From NCBI GenBank assembly GCA_905331475.1, contig CAJNYU010000474.1, positions 1 through 64,000 on the forward strand: DNA of 64,000 nt, given 5' to 3'. The translations under genes and the position numbers were made by a program. The notes under the pieces were generated by a model. The model did not search any database. It saw only the letters and a list, made by a program, of their open reading frames with translations, and was not told the origin of the DNA. Of the stretch, positions 24,032 through 35,336 are shown piece by piece (the first letter of the stretch is position 1; each line of letters opens with the position of its first letter). The DNA is from Rotaria socialis (lineage: Eukaryota; Rotifera; Eurotatoria; Philodinida; Philodinidae).

Positions 24032-27000
24032 ATGACCACAGAACGAAATTATCGCACTGTCGGTGATATAACAATTAAAAATAAAGAATCAGCAAATCAA
24101 ATAAATAAAAAGAAAGTTGACATTTCATACGGCAGAGCCGAAACAAATTTCAATGATATTGCGATCGTTCAATTACAAAAACCACTCACATGTGATGCAC
24201 CTTATTTTGTTGTCGATGTACATAGATGTGGTAAGTAGATTATATATTAGAATTTGTACATATGATTAAAAAAGACTCATTTTTAGATCCAAATACAATA
24301 ATATCCATTGGTATTGCACCATTAGATATTGATGCACATGCAGGTTAATGCTAGTATTATTTATTGTTTATGAAACTTTTTCTTTTTTTTTAATTAAATT
24401 TAGGTCAATTCAGTAACTCTCTTGGTTATCAAAATAACTCAGGCCGAATATATACATCATGGAAAATTCATGCGAATACACTTGCACTACGATATGGCAA
24501 AGGTAGTACAGTGTCCATATATGTGACTTATTTTGGAGAACACCTTTCAACGGTACTTATTTTCTATAACAATTTCCCAATAGCTACAAGGTTTGTTGAA
24601 CAAATAACGATATCTAAATGTCATTGTCTGTTCATAACTTATTTAGATATCATTTTGAAGGAAATAAAACTAGGTATCTTCCGACAATAACATTTTCTGG
24701 TGGACCTGCTTATGTATCTGTTCTCTGGCCTGATGCTGTCGAATACTTACCATCGATTACTGATGTATGAAATTTATCCTAATAATTTAAATTCAATTTT
24801 ATACTTACGTAGATATCCGTTTCTCAATGGATTCGAGGACCTTTGGGTAGTTATAATCCAGACACAAATCTTTTTGAAAATCGTTCAAAAGTAGAAGATC
24901 TACCTATACAATCACCAATACCATTGAGTAAATCGTTTCGTTATTTTATTATTACACAAGAAGAGGTCTCATCAACTGATGGAAAAGGTGCTAGTGTTGG
25001 TTTAGCTACTTGTTCTGTAAGATAAAATAAAATTAATTCGAATAAAAATTAATTATTTAATTATTCATTTTAGCCATTAAAACCAACACCAACATGTTCG
25101 TTATTGAAAGATTATTATACATGGTTTTCTAAAACGAAAAGTAACAACATTTATGAATTTTCTTTATTCATTTCTTATAATTTAGCAAATACGCTGAAAA
25201 TATTGTACAAATTCGATATCAGTGTTTCGAAAATCTGAAATCTAAATCTTGAAGAATAATTCTCATACAATCCGTATGATTAACCGACATGTAAACGAAA
25301 GAGTATCATAATCAACTATTCAGAACCCTTCCTTAATGAGATAATAGTTTAGAAATTATCATTTTAGGTTTGTAATTATTAATCATTGAATCTATATTAC
25401 CTTTAGTTATTAAAATCTTTTCGAAACTATTGATTCTACTAGTCAATCATTAGAACATTCTCAAGATTGTACAAACGAAAAACTTGATCTTTTCATTAAA
25501 TGATTGATATAAATCTATTTATGTTTTTGTTTTTTAGTGAAAGTTGGAAATACGATTGGTTGGGGAGTGTTTTATGATGAAAATTGTAAAAATGATAAAG
25601 CTGAACAATTGTGTCTTGTCTTCGTTATGTTTAATAAATCAATAGTTGATGCTCTTTTTGTTCTACAGCCTGAAGGTGGTTTTTTTCCAATTGTATTACT
25701 TCAACCATATGGTAAATTTAAGACAAAAAAAAAAGACATTAAAAAGGAACTAATAAAAATAAATTTTTTATCTCATATTTCAGCATCGAAAGTATCAATC
25801 GAAAGACATGATATATTAACAACAGAGGAGTTAAATAAACTTCAAGGACTTTATGCACAAATGGTGAGACCGGCTATGGAAATTTATCGAAAAGATACCG
25901 AGGAACGATGTAAATAAAGATTTTGCTTTTCATGAATATAAACCAAAAGTTTCTTATTTTAATTTAGATTTATCGGAAAAATTATTTCGAAAAAGTGAAC
26001 AGATTCTACTCTCCATTGATAATTACAAATGTCGAGTATCACTGCCAAAAACTGAAAACAGCATTCATTATATTCAATTTTGTAAACCATTAACTTATGA
26101 ACGACGTTTCTTTTTTGTTGAATTAGAAAATATTAGTAAATTATTATTTTATTTTTACATTTCAATAGAAATTTCGTTGATTATTATCTTACTTAACTTT
26201 AGCTAAAAATTGTCAAGTCACAGTTGGAATTGCTTCAGCTAAACATAAATTCAATGAAGCACCTGGAACTGTTCAGAATACAGTCGGCTATAATTCGTAT
26301 AGCGGTAAATTATATGCAAATCGTAAAGATACTGGAAATATGCGTGGACATAAATGTTACAAAGGTGATACAATGGGTGTTCAAATAGAGGCATTTGGCA
26401 AAGAAATGAGTGTTGCATTGTTCAGTAGAAATTTTCAACCACTTGGTACACGCTATTTAACATTGAATGATCATTCACAATATTTTCCAACTATACTTAT
26501 TGAAAATAATGGAGATCCTGTTGATTTATTAGTTCATTGGCAAACACGAGTTTCTGTACCACCACAGTTTAGTATGGCAAGTGATAATTTTATTTATTTA
26601 ATCGAATGAAAAATGTTATTGTTCTAGACGAACCCTGAAGATTGGTGTTTACCGGAAGCAGCAAGCATCGATTTAAAACAGAAAATGTTTATTCTACCAG
26701 AACATTTTGATAAATCATTATGCATCCAAGCTCCTTGTAGTTTGAATAAAAGTAAAAAGAGCAGATATCTTTTTCTATGTATTTTATTGATCTAGAGTTG
26801 CGTACACTAGTATTCATTCTTTAGAATGATTAATGAATTGATATCTGTGGGCATTGCAATGTAGAGAACATTGTATCGCTTGTTTAACTCATAGATTGCG
26901 AATATACTAGAAGTGATTCGATTTCACATGTGACAACAAGTCATGTTTCTTTCATCTGAACTGAGAGAATATTTCTTCGCTTTTTGATACTATCGAATAA

Positions 27001-28573
27001 CAGGTGGTCCAACAAACCTGACAACTTCAAATCAGATAGAACTGAACGAATTGAGAGAATTTTTTCTTAGATTCAACATTTTCTGTTGAGTAGGGGCTTT
27101 TGCTTTTTATGATCTTCCAAAATTCAGTGATACAATTTTTTTTAGAAAAGCAACAAGCAAGTAGGCACTGAAACCTAGCTAGAAACTCGGGAAAAAAAAA
27201 CTTTCATCGTGGTCAAGAATATGACTTCTAACAAACAGGCCATATTCTATATGCTTTTTAATAGTTGCCAGGCTTACAATAGTTTCGTTTTCTTTTCAAA
27301 CTGCGAAATAGTAATTCAGGCTAGCATAAGAAGAAGATATCTAGATTTTTCATTGTATCAGTTGCTTCTCGAATGGACATTTAGTTTTGGTTTATATCTA
27401 TGAATCGTAAAGTTTGTTTTGGTTTTAGAGAATCGTCATTTTGAAATGGTTCTTTTGGAAAAATTCACGGACAATGAACCGCCACCTGGTATGTTCAACT
27501 ATGAATGTTTTTCTTAACTAGTTTTATTTGAATAGCGATTGCATTATGTACGGCATCACCGGCTGATCCACCATCAAAATCTCAATTCAGACAAGATTAT
27601 TTACGTTTTTGGCCAACAGGCGATGGTAAATTATTCATATAACTATTAAAAAACAATAACTGTCAGTAGATTTTTTTCTTCAGCTGCAAGATATTTAAAA
27701 CAAGGCGATAAAATTGGCTGGGGTATTATATTTCCGCAAGAAGAAGATAGTTTAATAGGAGAAAATAAAGAACAATTAATAATTTGTTATTTAAGTGTTA
27801 ACCGTGCGGTTGGTTATGTTCGAGTACTTTATCAACCAGTAGGTGGCTTTTATCCGGTTGTTATAGCTCCACCAAATAGTATTTAGATAATTTATTTATT
27901 ATTATTAAATGTAAAATATTTTCTTTCAAGTTAATCTTATACAAATGGATTTTTCTGCTACACAAATATTAACAGAAGAATTTACTACTGAACAAATAAA
28001 TGCAATTCTTGCTGATGCAAGACTACAAATCGAAGCAGAAGAGCAGTTCTTAAACAGTAAGATTTCATTTTTCAGAACATAAAACAAAAGTAAAACAAAA
28101 CATCCGCCAACTTATTTAAATCATTTAGATTAAATTCTATTTTTTCTTTGTAAGTAAACTCACATTATCGTTTATATCTTGTATCGTTGCATTCTCTGAT
28201 AGAATTATTGCATGTTTATATCATCGTTTAATACTAAAGCCTTCCATTGCATTTTATACTCGTCGTTTCTTCTTTTTTTTCTATAGATCCAGAATCAGCA
28301 GATCCAGATAGTAGTAATGATGCACAAACAATGCCTCAATATCCATATGATATGAACTCAACAGTACCTTATAATTATCAATATCCATACGATATGACTA
28401 CAGCAGTGTCTAGTAACTATCAATATCCATATCCATATCCATATGATGCGAGTTCAGCTGCATACAGTAACTATCAATATCCATCTAATACGAGCGCAAC
28501 AGTACCTACTAATAATTATACAGCACCACCACAGAATCAATCAGTAAAATCAAGCACTTGTATTATTGCCTGA
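24032..28573 (+). CDS. Four-SPRY-domain protein with Tyr/Pro repeats and CaaX-like end (16 exons)
   Basis: I do not know a named orthologue. Exons start at 24032, 24287, 24404, 24647, 24813, 25074, 25538, 25784, 25968, 26203, 26628, 27429, 27536, 27684, 27931 and 28287, giving about 840 residues. Four SPRY-like beta-sandwich domains follow one another. Domain 1 has ISIGIAPLD, SLGYQNNSGRIY and LRYGKGSTVSIYV. Domain 2 has VGNTIGWGVFYDE and QPEGGFFPIV. Domain 3 has VTVGIASAKHKF, TVGYNSYSGKLY and CYKGDTMGVQIEA. Domain 4 has QGDKIGWGIIFPQ and QPVGGFYPVV. Domains 2 and 4 are each followed by a similar helix (ILTTEELNKL, ILTEEFTTEQ), so a two-SPRY-plus-helix unit looks duplicated. The last exon holds YPYD/YQYP repeats and ends STCIIA. 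SPRY domains usually bind protein partners; a lipid-anchored adaptor role is inference. The donor at 26556 (GTACCA) is weak but keeps the frame. Confidence 0.82.
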
Positions 28574-30021
28574 ATATGAATTAGATTCTATTCTTTTCAT
28601 GTCAGATTTTACATATTAAATTTCATTTTCCTTTTTTTTTCTTTCTTCATTACTTAGAACGAGTTACTCCTGTATATTTATTCTGCTCTTTGTTTTCTGA
28701 ACGAATGGATTTCTTCTTTTGTATACGTCATTGTTGTGTGTTCGTTCTTTGAATGAATTCAATACTAAATAGTTAATTTTTTTTTGCATTTTTTTGAGAA
28801 AATAAAGCTGATTATCTGATGGAAAAAATGCCAAGTAATAGATACCTACATTATGTGAAGTGATAGACCTGTAATATATACTATTCGGAATGTCACCAAT
28901 CATTTACGCATTGTAATAATGACAATCCAAATATTCAAACCACAATTGCAATCGAATCGATTCGACTTGATAGATTTTACCTGTGATAATTTTCTCTAAC
29001 CGAAATTTAGAAATTCTATACTCAATACACTATTACCCCAGAAGCTAGCTTTTGTTTTAATAAAATTGTTGATAAAAACTTACGACACAATTCCTGTAGA
29101 TCGTCAAAACGTATTGTCTTATATTTTATTCATTTAATATTCGACTTAGAACGTATTACTTATCATTGGCATTATTTTCGAATTCGGGGGATGTCTTCAT
29201 TGCGTTCTATCATATACTGATTTAATAATATAACAACTTGTTACTGTGTGATTCGTTTTCTGTGAAAGAATCAGGTATGATTTTATAGTTATCTTATTAA
29301 CAACATATAGATAAACCTCATTTCGTGAATTAAGTTATTATTGATGAATAATATGATCGTCGTTGATTCGTTAATATGCAAACCGATTCCATAGATATTC
29401 GTAACAGATTCTTAAATGTAAATTTTCCGCTTCATTCGCAAGAGTTTTTTGGTGAAAGAATCTTTATTTTTCATTAGAATGAGGGACGACGGGTGCACAC
29501 ATTGATTTGTGTAAGACTTTGATATTTTTCCAGAAAATTTGGACTGTTTATCCAAAAGAAAAATAGGACAATCATCAACGAAGAAAAGCTTGAAACTTTT
29601 ATCACTCATGAAAAATTGCCTTTTCAACGTTTTAAAAACCAAAAAGAACTTTCCTGGCATTCAATCATTTTCATTTCTTCGTAACACCCACACCCTCTTG
29701 GCTCAAATTATCAAAATAGATTCAAAGTCTACACAACAAGGCCATTTTCTATTCATGCTAAACGATACATAATTTCTACAGGCATTATATTGTTTCTGTA
29801 CAAAGTGAAATATAGATTCGAAGTTTTTCATTGTATATAACGATGCTATTTTTCTTTTATTAATGATCGAAAAATAAAGAATCACCAAAATAATTGCAAA
29901 TGATTAAATGGCTCGTCAAATAATAAAAGAATACAAGATCAATAGAATCGTAAATAGAAATTGAGCATCTCTCTTTCTATTTTTACTCTATCAGTTTGAA
30001 GGGAAAAAATAGAGAATGACT
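28574..30021. other. Intergenic between convergent genes, no gene recognised
   Basis: AT-rich sequence separating the 3' ends of the four-SPRY gene (plus) and the cytochrome b561 gene (minus). Frames on both strands near 29412-29772 overlap each other and have no motif. I see nothing functional beyond expected 3' UTRs. Confidence 0.45.
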
Positions 30022-30834
30022 CTATTGCTGCCAAACAATAATAATAAGTGGGATAGCCAAAGCGATAGAGACAAGGAAATGCAGCAAAAACAAAACTAAT
30101 GTTATGTAATGCCAAGGTGTCATAACACTAAGATCGTTATTTTCAGTATTTGTGTTTCTATTAATAAACGGTGGTTCCCTGAGAGCGTATAGCTCAGGCT
30201 TGTTTTTCATTTTAATCTGTTTTAATGATCTTTGAAGAAAACATTGAACGACTTCTAAAACAATTACAATAAAAACCACCCATGCAGACCAGATTGAAAG
30301 AATAATAATCATGCCTGTTCGATTTGTACTGAAATCTGCGATAATAACAAAAATAGTCGGCACCGAAAGAAAAAAAGCTAATAGGCCAGTCAATCGATGA
30401 AGCCAATTGTAAATGAAACGGAATTTGCCATCTGGGTGGCAACGAAACAGCGCCATCCATGCTTGCACAAGTGCACAACACACAATAATACCACCAAGAA
30501 CAGAATGAACAAATCTATAGTATTCATCAGACTCTACCCATTCGCCATGAGTTTGCACCAAAATAAAGAAAAAGCCAAGCAGAGTTAGTACTGTGGCCAA
30601 TAAAGCAACTGTACGATGTACTTGAAACCAAATTTTTTCACCCAAAAAAGTGTCTTTCGAGCCAATTCGTATTGTTCGACCATAACGTGCAAACAGAACT
30701 GCAGTTGATGCGAAAACAATCCATGCAAGAATCATCACAGTCCCATGAGCAAATTCATATGTGTCATCTTCTACCTCTGTAACGTGTTCATCGGTTGGTG
30801 TAATCGTTGATGTCATTTTTAGTATGAACAGCAA
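30022..30834 (-). CDS. Cytochrome b561-domain membrane protein, single exon
   Basis: Transmembrane electron carrier of the cytochrome b561 family, which passes electrons across a membrane through two hemes and often reduces ferric iron or monodehydroascorbate. The 270-residue product has six to seven hydrophobic helices. Four histidines sit where the family places its heme ligands: FAHGTVMILAW, WFQVHRTVALLA, FVHSVLGGIIVC and NWLHRLTGLLAFF. The order and spacing fit the b561 core of ferric-chelate-reductase-like proteins, but no DOMON domain precedes it in this frame. A further helix pair (SIWSAWVVFIVIVLE, LVLFLLHFLVSIALAI) follows. Start at 30834 (MLFILKM); Met 7 at 30816 is an equally good start. 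No introns, unlike most neighbours. Confidence 0.9.
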   Translation of the reverse strand: MLFILKMTSTITPTDEHVTEVEDDTYEFAHGTVMILAWIVFASTAVLFARYGRTIRIGSKDTFLGEKIWFQVHRTVALLATVLTLLGFFFILVQTHGEWVESDEYYRFVHSVLGGIIVCCALVQAWMALFRCHPDGKFRFIYNWLHRLTGLLAFFLSVPTIFVIIADFSTNRTGMIIILSIWSAWVVFIVIVLEVVQCFLQRSLKQIKMKNKPELYALREPPFINRNTNTENNDLSVMTPWHYITLVLFLLHFLVSIALAIPLIIIVWQQ

Positions 30835-30926
30835 CGTTTTCTGGTTTGAATTTTAGCTTGGTAGCCAATCAATTTATAGGACACAAATTGACTGGAACGA
30901 GCAGAACGAACGCTTAGCGTAGTGAG

Positions 30927-31147
30927 AGAAAAATGTACTTTTTCCTTTCTATTTCATGCGTCGAACGGGGCTCTGTTATTTTTTTTTGAGGTAAACAGGA
31001 AGATTTTACTGAAGCTAATTACAAAATCCAGAGAAAAAAATGTACTTTTTCCTTTTTATTTCATGCGTCGAACGGGACTCTGTTGTTTGTTTTTGAGGTA
31101 AAAAGGAAGATTTTACTGAAGCTAATTACAAAACCCAGAGAAAAAAA
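30927..31147. repeat. Tandem duplication, two copies of a 107-bp unit
   Basis: The block beginning TGTACTTTTTCCTTTCTATT at 30934 recurs at 31041 with about five mismatches, and a further partial unit start is seen at 31148. The unit includes the run ATTTCATGCGTCGAACGGG. It lies about 100 bp upstream of the cytochrome b561 start codon, so it falls in the likely promoter or 5' UTR of that gene. Confidence 0.85.
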
Positions 31148-31337
31148 TGAAATAACGTTACTTCTCAAAAGCTTCTATTACGCATTTGACAGAAAATGGA
31201 TTCGGTCGGACAATAATTTATGTAGAAGAAAGAAACTCTCTCTCATAAGTAAGAATGCTTGTCAGTTTGGCTGTGGATAGCATATTTAGATAATTGAATT
31301 TCTATACATTGAAAACTTAAAAGACAAGAGAAACTAA

Positions 31338-31541
31338 CTATTTGTTTAGCATAAGTAGCAATCCAAAAATTCGACCTTTCTTGAGAACATAATCCGGAAT
31401 TGCTGAACAATGTTGTTTAAAAAATGCAAAATAAATCATATTTCTATGAAAAATAGGCTTCTGATTGACATTTTCCACTGATATTTGCTGTTCTTCTACT
31501 TCAAACGTATGTCTTCCATTAATTAAACAATGACAAGACAT
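31338..31541 (-). CDS. Possible small ORF or exon, unrecognised
   Basis: A 67-codon frame, MSCHCLINGRHTFEVEEQQI through FGLLLMLNK. Its ATG is immediately preceded by TTTATTCAG, a good splice acceptor. Composition is less AT-biased than chance frames here. No family is recognised and no partner exon was found upstream. It could be a terminal exon, a trans-spliced small gene, or chance. Confidence 0.25.
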   Translation of the reverse strand: MSCHCLINGRHTFEVEEQQISVENVNQKPIFHRNMIYFAFFKQHCSAIPDYVLKKGRIFGLLLMLNK

Positions 31542-32661
31542 CTGAATAAATGAAACCTGCGTTTTATAAAAATTGATTGTATTTATTTTTAGTGATATTT
31601 AGAATAAATTCAAAAATCATTGTATTTTATCAAGTTGTATTAGTAAGATTGTTATTATTTGTAGTTCATATCAATGAGCAAAAGCGATGGATAATTGAGT
31701 TGTTTGTCAGATGTTTTCTCATTTTAAAATGTTTATTTAACATTATATGCTTATCAATTTTGTCGGTAACGTGATATTTTTCTGTGTTTCATAGCTGTGA
31801 TATATTATGAAATGTAAAGAAAGAGGAAAAAAAAAGTAACATACACAGCAAAGAAACATTACAAAAAAACATTTATATGCGCCTGAAGTACTATTTTTCA
31901 TTTCTTCGTATGACGTACGAAAAAATATGCATCTGGTCATGGACTATTACCTGATAGATTGCACCATAATAATAAATATCGTTGTAGAAATGTTATCATG
32001 CACTTAAATGTGTATATATTAATTTTGTAAATAAAACGTCTCAATAAGTGCTATGAATAATCGACTGTCGTACGCGACATTGCAAACTCTTCGTTTTCAG
32101 ACAATTTTCGTTATACTTTTCAGCCGAATTCGTACTAAATACAAATAACCAATTTCATAATGGAAAACAAATCAACACCTTCATCTTTTGTAAAATGATA
32201 GATGTACTAGTTAAAAATTTGAAAAGAAATCCTTAATACCTTCTCACAATGTTCCTTTTATCACACCTAATTTTTTTTGTCGTAGCTGTTCGTCCAATCA
32301 TTGTTTCAACTTAATCTGACAGTATAAAAAGTATAAGACAAGTTTGATCTATATTGGATTAATTTAAGTTTCCGATATCGAGCTCACCTTGCCCTTGATC
32401 TTGGAGGTTGATGACTATCTCTATGATGAAATAAAGTGTTATTCTATACAGAACACTCTTCTATCCTAGATTTCTAGTTGACAATTATTGTAATTTCAAA
32501 TTTATTCCTCACAATCATAGAAGTATTCTACCTTTTCATTTACTAACGCCCCCTATCGTACGGCGATTTCTCAGTTTGTCCACTACGAAGTCTTTGTCTT
32601 TAGTGCATTGTCTTGGTCGTTTACTTTTATCGTAATAAAATTTATTTGAAAATCTCTCGTC
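31542..32661. other. Intergenic, no gene recognised
   Basis: AT-rich DNA up to the promoter of the 32662 gene. Overlapping hydrophobic frames at 31577-31940 on both strands have no motifs. Nothing else seen. Confidence 0.45.
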
Positions 32662-33534
32662 ATGGCTGAAACATCAATTCGTGATGTTTTTCTTTCAATG
32701 CAATTACCACCTGTTGATGAAATAGTTGCGAATTCAAAAACAGGTAACTTTTAATGAACGTTCTTCTTTTGTAAAAAAAAATCATTTTCTTATCTAATTT
32801 AGACTTTCGAACTATTCGTAAATCTCGTCGATCATGTTATCGTGCTTGTATGGACCGTTAAATTTCTTTTCAAATTCATCATTATTTTCTTTCTTAGATC
32901 ATGTTCAAAAAGCGGAAGAAGCAACAGATACCTCTAATGCTATTCTCGATGAATTAATTCAAACAATGCGAACAAAAAATCAGCATTTGAAAGAGCATTT
33001 AACTCAAGAAAATCAAGCTATCGAAGATTTAATATGTAAAAAGTATGTTTAAGCTTCAATCACTAGTGTATTAGGTAACATTCGTTTTTCATAGACGTGA
33101 AATCGATTTATGGCGCCAATTGACCAATTTAGTTATATTACCATCGAATCGCAAAAAGTCAATTAGTGATCAACTAATTGCTTGTAAATTAGTTTCATTG
33201 TATAATTATTCATTGTCATTAATTTTGAAAAATTTCAGATGATCTAAATGAAAAGAAGACAGTTGAATTTCACAAAGATTCAAATGAAAATGCTCCATTA
33301 AAAACTTGGAATTATATAAGTCGTCATATAACAGACGACTTAATTGAAAGTATTCTTCACGAATCGGGTAATCATAACAATAATAATGCATCTAGTGGAC
33401 AACATGCGGTCAAAAAAGCTCGACGAACAAATGATGTTGCACAAAAAATTCTTTCCAGCGTAGGAAAATCGAGAACAAGCAATACGAATACTCAATTTAA
33501 AGCTAAACGAACAACACGTCGTAGTCGAATGTAA
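32662..33534 (+). CDS. Unidentified coiled-coil protein with basic tail (5 exons)
   Basis: Not recognised. Joining short introns gives about 220 residues, starting MAETSIRDVFLSMQLPPVDE at 32662. Exons are roughly 32662-32743, 32805-32858, 32899-33042, 33096-33190 and 33239-33534. Residues about 45-100 form a heptad-rich helix (DTSNAILDELIQTMRTKNQH, then ENQAIEDLICKKREIDLW). A central segment (WNYISRHITDDLIESILHES) looks helical. The last 50 residues are strongly basic (VKKARRTNDVAQKIL, KAKRTTRRSRM), suggesting nucleic-acid binding or nuclear import. It sits 137 bp upstream of geminin on the same strand, with a polyA signal and splice acceptor between, so the two may be co-transcribed. A small nuclear or kinetochore-type structural protein is a guess only. 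Confidence 0.65.
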
Positions 33535-33558
33535 ACGACACATGTATTTTATGTACAC

Positions 33559-33647
33559 AATAAATAATTCTTCGTTCATATAAAATTAAACGAATAAACA
33601 ATTTATATAACTATATATATATATATATATTCTTATTTGTATTTCAG
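33559..33647 (+). promoter_or_regulatory. Intergenic polyA signal, (AT)n tract and splice acceptor before geminin
   Basis: AATAAA at 33559-33564 follows the stop of the coiled-coil gene. An (AT)n run then leads into TTCTTATTTGTATTTCAG ending at 33647, 24 bp before the geminin ATG. This repeats the organisation seen between the two Nup62-like ORFs and fits a trans-splice acceptor. It could also be the acceptor of an ordinary 5' UTR intron. Confidence 0.45.
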
Positions 33648-33671
33648 ATTCGATTTTTTAGAAAAAGCAAT

Positions 33672-35278
33672 ATGGCAAAAGCACCGCTTAAACAATTATC
33701 TGTAAATACATTTGAAAGTTCTCGAATTTTGTCACCTAAATCTTCGACAAAAAAGGTATAGTTACTACTTATGTGAATATTTATTAAGTGAAAACAGTAT
33801 TGAGCAAAGATTTGGAAACGAACTCCTATAGAGTAACTAAGTGTTCTCTTTAGCAGGCCCATAACTCCTTATAGCATTTTCATTCATCTTCGACATCCTT
33901 TATGATCATTGTTCAAAATTAAAGCCGATGAATTTTGAACTTCAAAATACTCTCCATGTCTGTTTGCATTGTGATTATGGTAATGTTTCTTGTTGATTGT
34001 TAATGAGAAGGAAGTTAGTGATGGGACACCACTTTTTGACAGAGCACGAAACTACAATCTACTCAAATACATATTACTAGTTGAACTTTCAAATGTTTGA
34101 GGCTGGCTTACTCTCGACTCGTAATAATTTGGTGACTTGAATTTTTAGATATTTGAAAACAGTCCTCAATAAAAATGAATCCTTAGACAGCGCAATGACA
34201 ATATCAGTGTGAAGCCAACATAGATGCTTTGTGAAGGTCAAAATAAAAAACTTTAAATATTAGTCGAAGGAGAACTTATTGTTAACTACTTGTGTAGTTG
34301 GCTATCCGCAGACTTCATCTTTAGCAACTAGGCGACTAGCTTTCAACTTTTGACAAAAATATCTCCAAGACTAATGCAACATGTTTATCGTCGTGATAAA
34401 TAGCTTTTCTTTAAATATTCTATGTTCTGTACAATATTATGTTTACGTAAAGAACTATAAACGACACACGTACGTTTCATTTTGTCAGGTCGTATTGATA
34501 GGATTGTCGAAGCAAGTAGTCAGCAAATTAATTGTTTCATTTTATAACTTCTCTTCTTTTTGTTGTTTTTATCTCTTAGATAATCTCTTTATTTAAGAAA
34601 ATAAGTATCTAAAAAGCTAATTTTGCACTATTGTATTTTCTCCTTAAACAATCCATATTTTGCTCGTGTTATCGTTAAATTGCCATGTCTTATTAAAGCT
34701 ATTATTCTTTTAGAATGCACCTGTTATACTTGATGCACAAATAATAAAGAAGAAGAATGCGGTTTGTAAACAATTAATACCTATTGAAGAAAAAAGTCAT
34801 GATATTCCATCACTTGTTCAAGTTGGTGTACGAATGCCAACCAACGAATTTGAACAATTTATTCGAAGTAATTTCCTTATCGAATGAGTTAAATAATACG
34901 ATAATCCTGATCTTTTTAAAGAGGCAGCACCTGATTCTTATTGGCACATTATGGCTGAACATTATCGAATTAAACTGGAAGAAGTAACACGTGAAAATCA
35001 ACAAGTAATTAATAGAATACTGCATATTTTTACTTGTAACATCGCTAACTTTTCTTTTTAGCTTCATGATATTGTTGATGGTTTAAATAAAGATAATGAG
35101 AATTTACGTGCAGTTGCCGATCATTGTGAATATTTAACTGATATTATTGAAGTAAATTGAACGATAATGCCTCTGTAGTCTTCTTACTAAAATGTTTTGT
35201 ATTTTATTTTAGAGATTAACCAGTGACAATGAGTATGAAAGAGAAAACAAATCATTAGCTAGTGTACGTTTGTTTTGA
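33672..35278 (+). CDS. GMNN: Geminin, DNA replication licensing inhibitor
   Basis: Geminin binds Cdt1 and stops origins being licensed twice in one cell cycle. Exons: 33672-33755, 34714-34868, 34922-35004, 35062-35151, 35213-35278, about 158 residues. The N-terminus has MAKAPLKQLSVNTFESSRIL, similar in style to the basic head of animal geminins. The diagnostic core is the Cdt1-binding stretch DSYWHIMAEHYRIKLEEV (compare YWKDLAEQRRKALEEALKEN), running into the dimeric leucine zipper TRENQQLHDIVDGLNKDNEN and YLTDIIERLTSDNE. The first intron is about 960 bp, unusual here. The stop at 35276-35278 is the first in frame; a GTACGT just before it could splice to an unseen exon. No destruction-box match (RxxL) is obvious in the N-terminus. 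A second geminin faces it 1.2 kb downstream. Confidence 0.92.
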
Positions 35279-35304
35279 TATGGAAGAAAAATAAATATAT
35301 GAAC

Positions 35305-35305
35305 T

Positions 35306-35335
<30 letters not shown>
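35305..35335. repeat. GATA microsatellite
   Basis: About seven uninterrupted GATA units just downstream of the geminin stop codon, followed by an AT-rich run. Simple slippage repeat. Confidence 0.9.
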
Positions 35336-35336
<1 letters not shown>

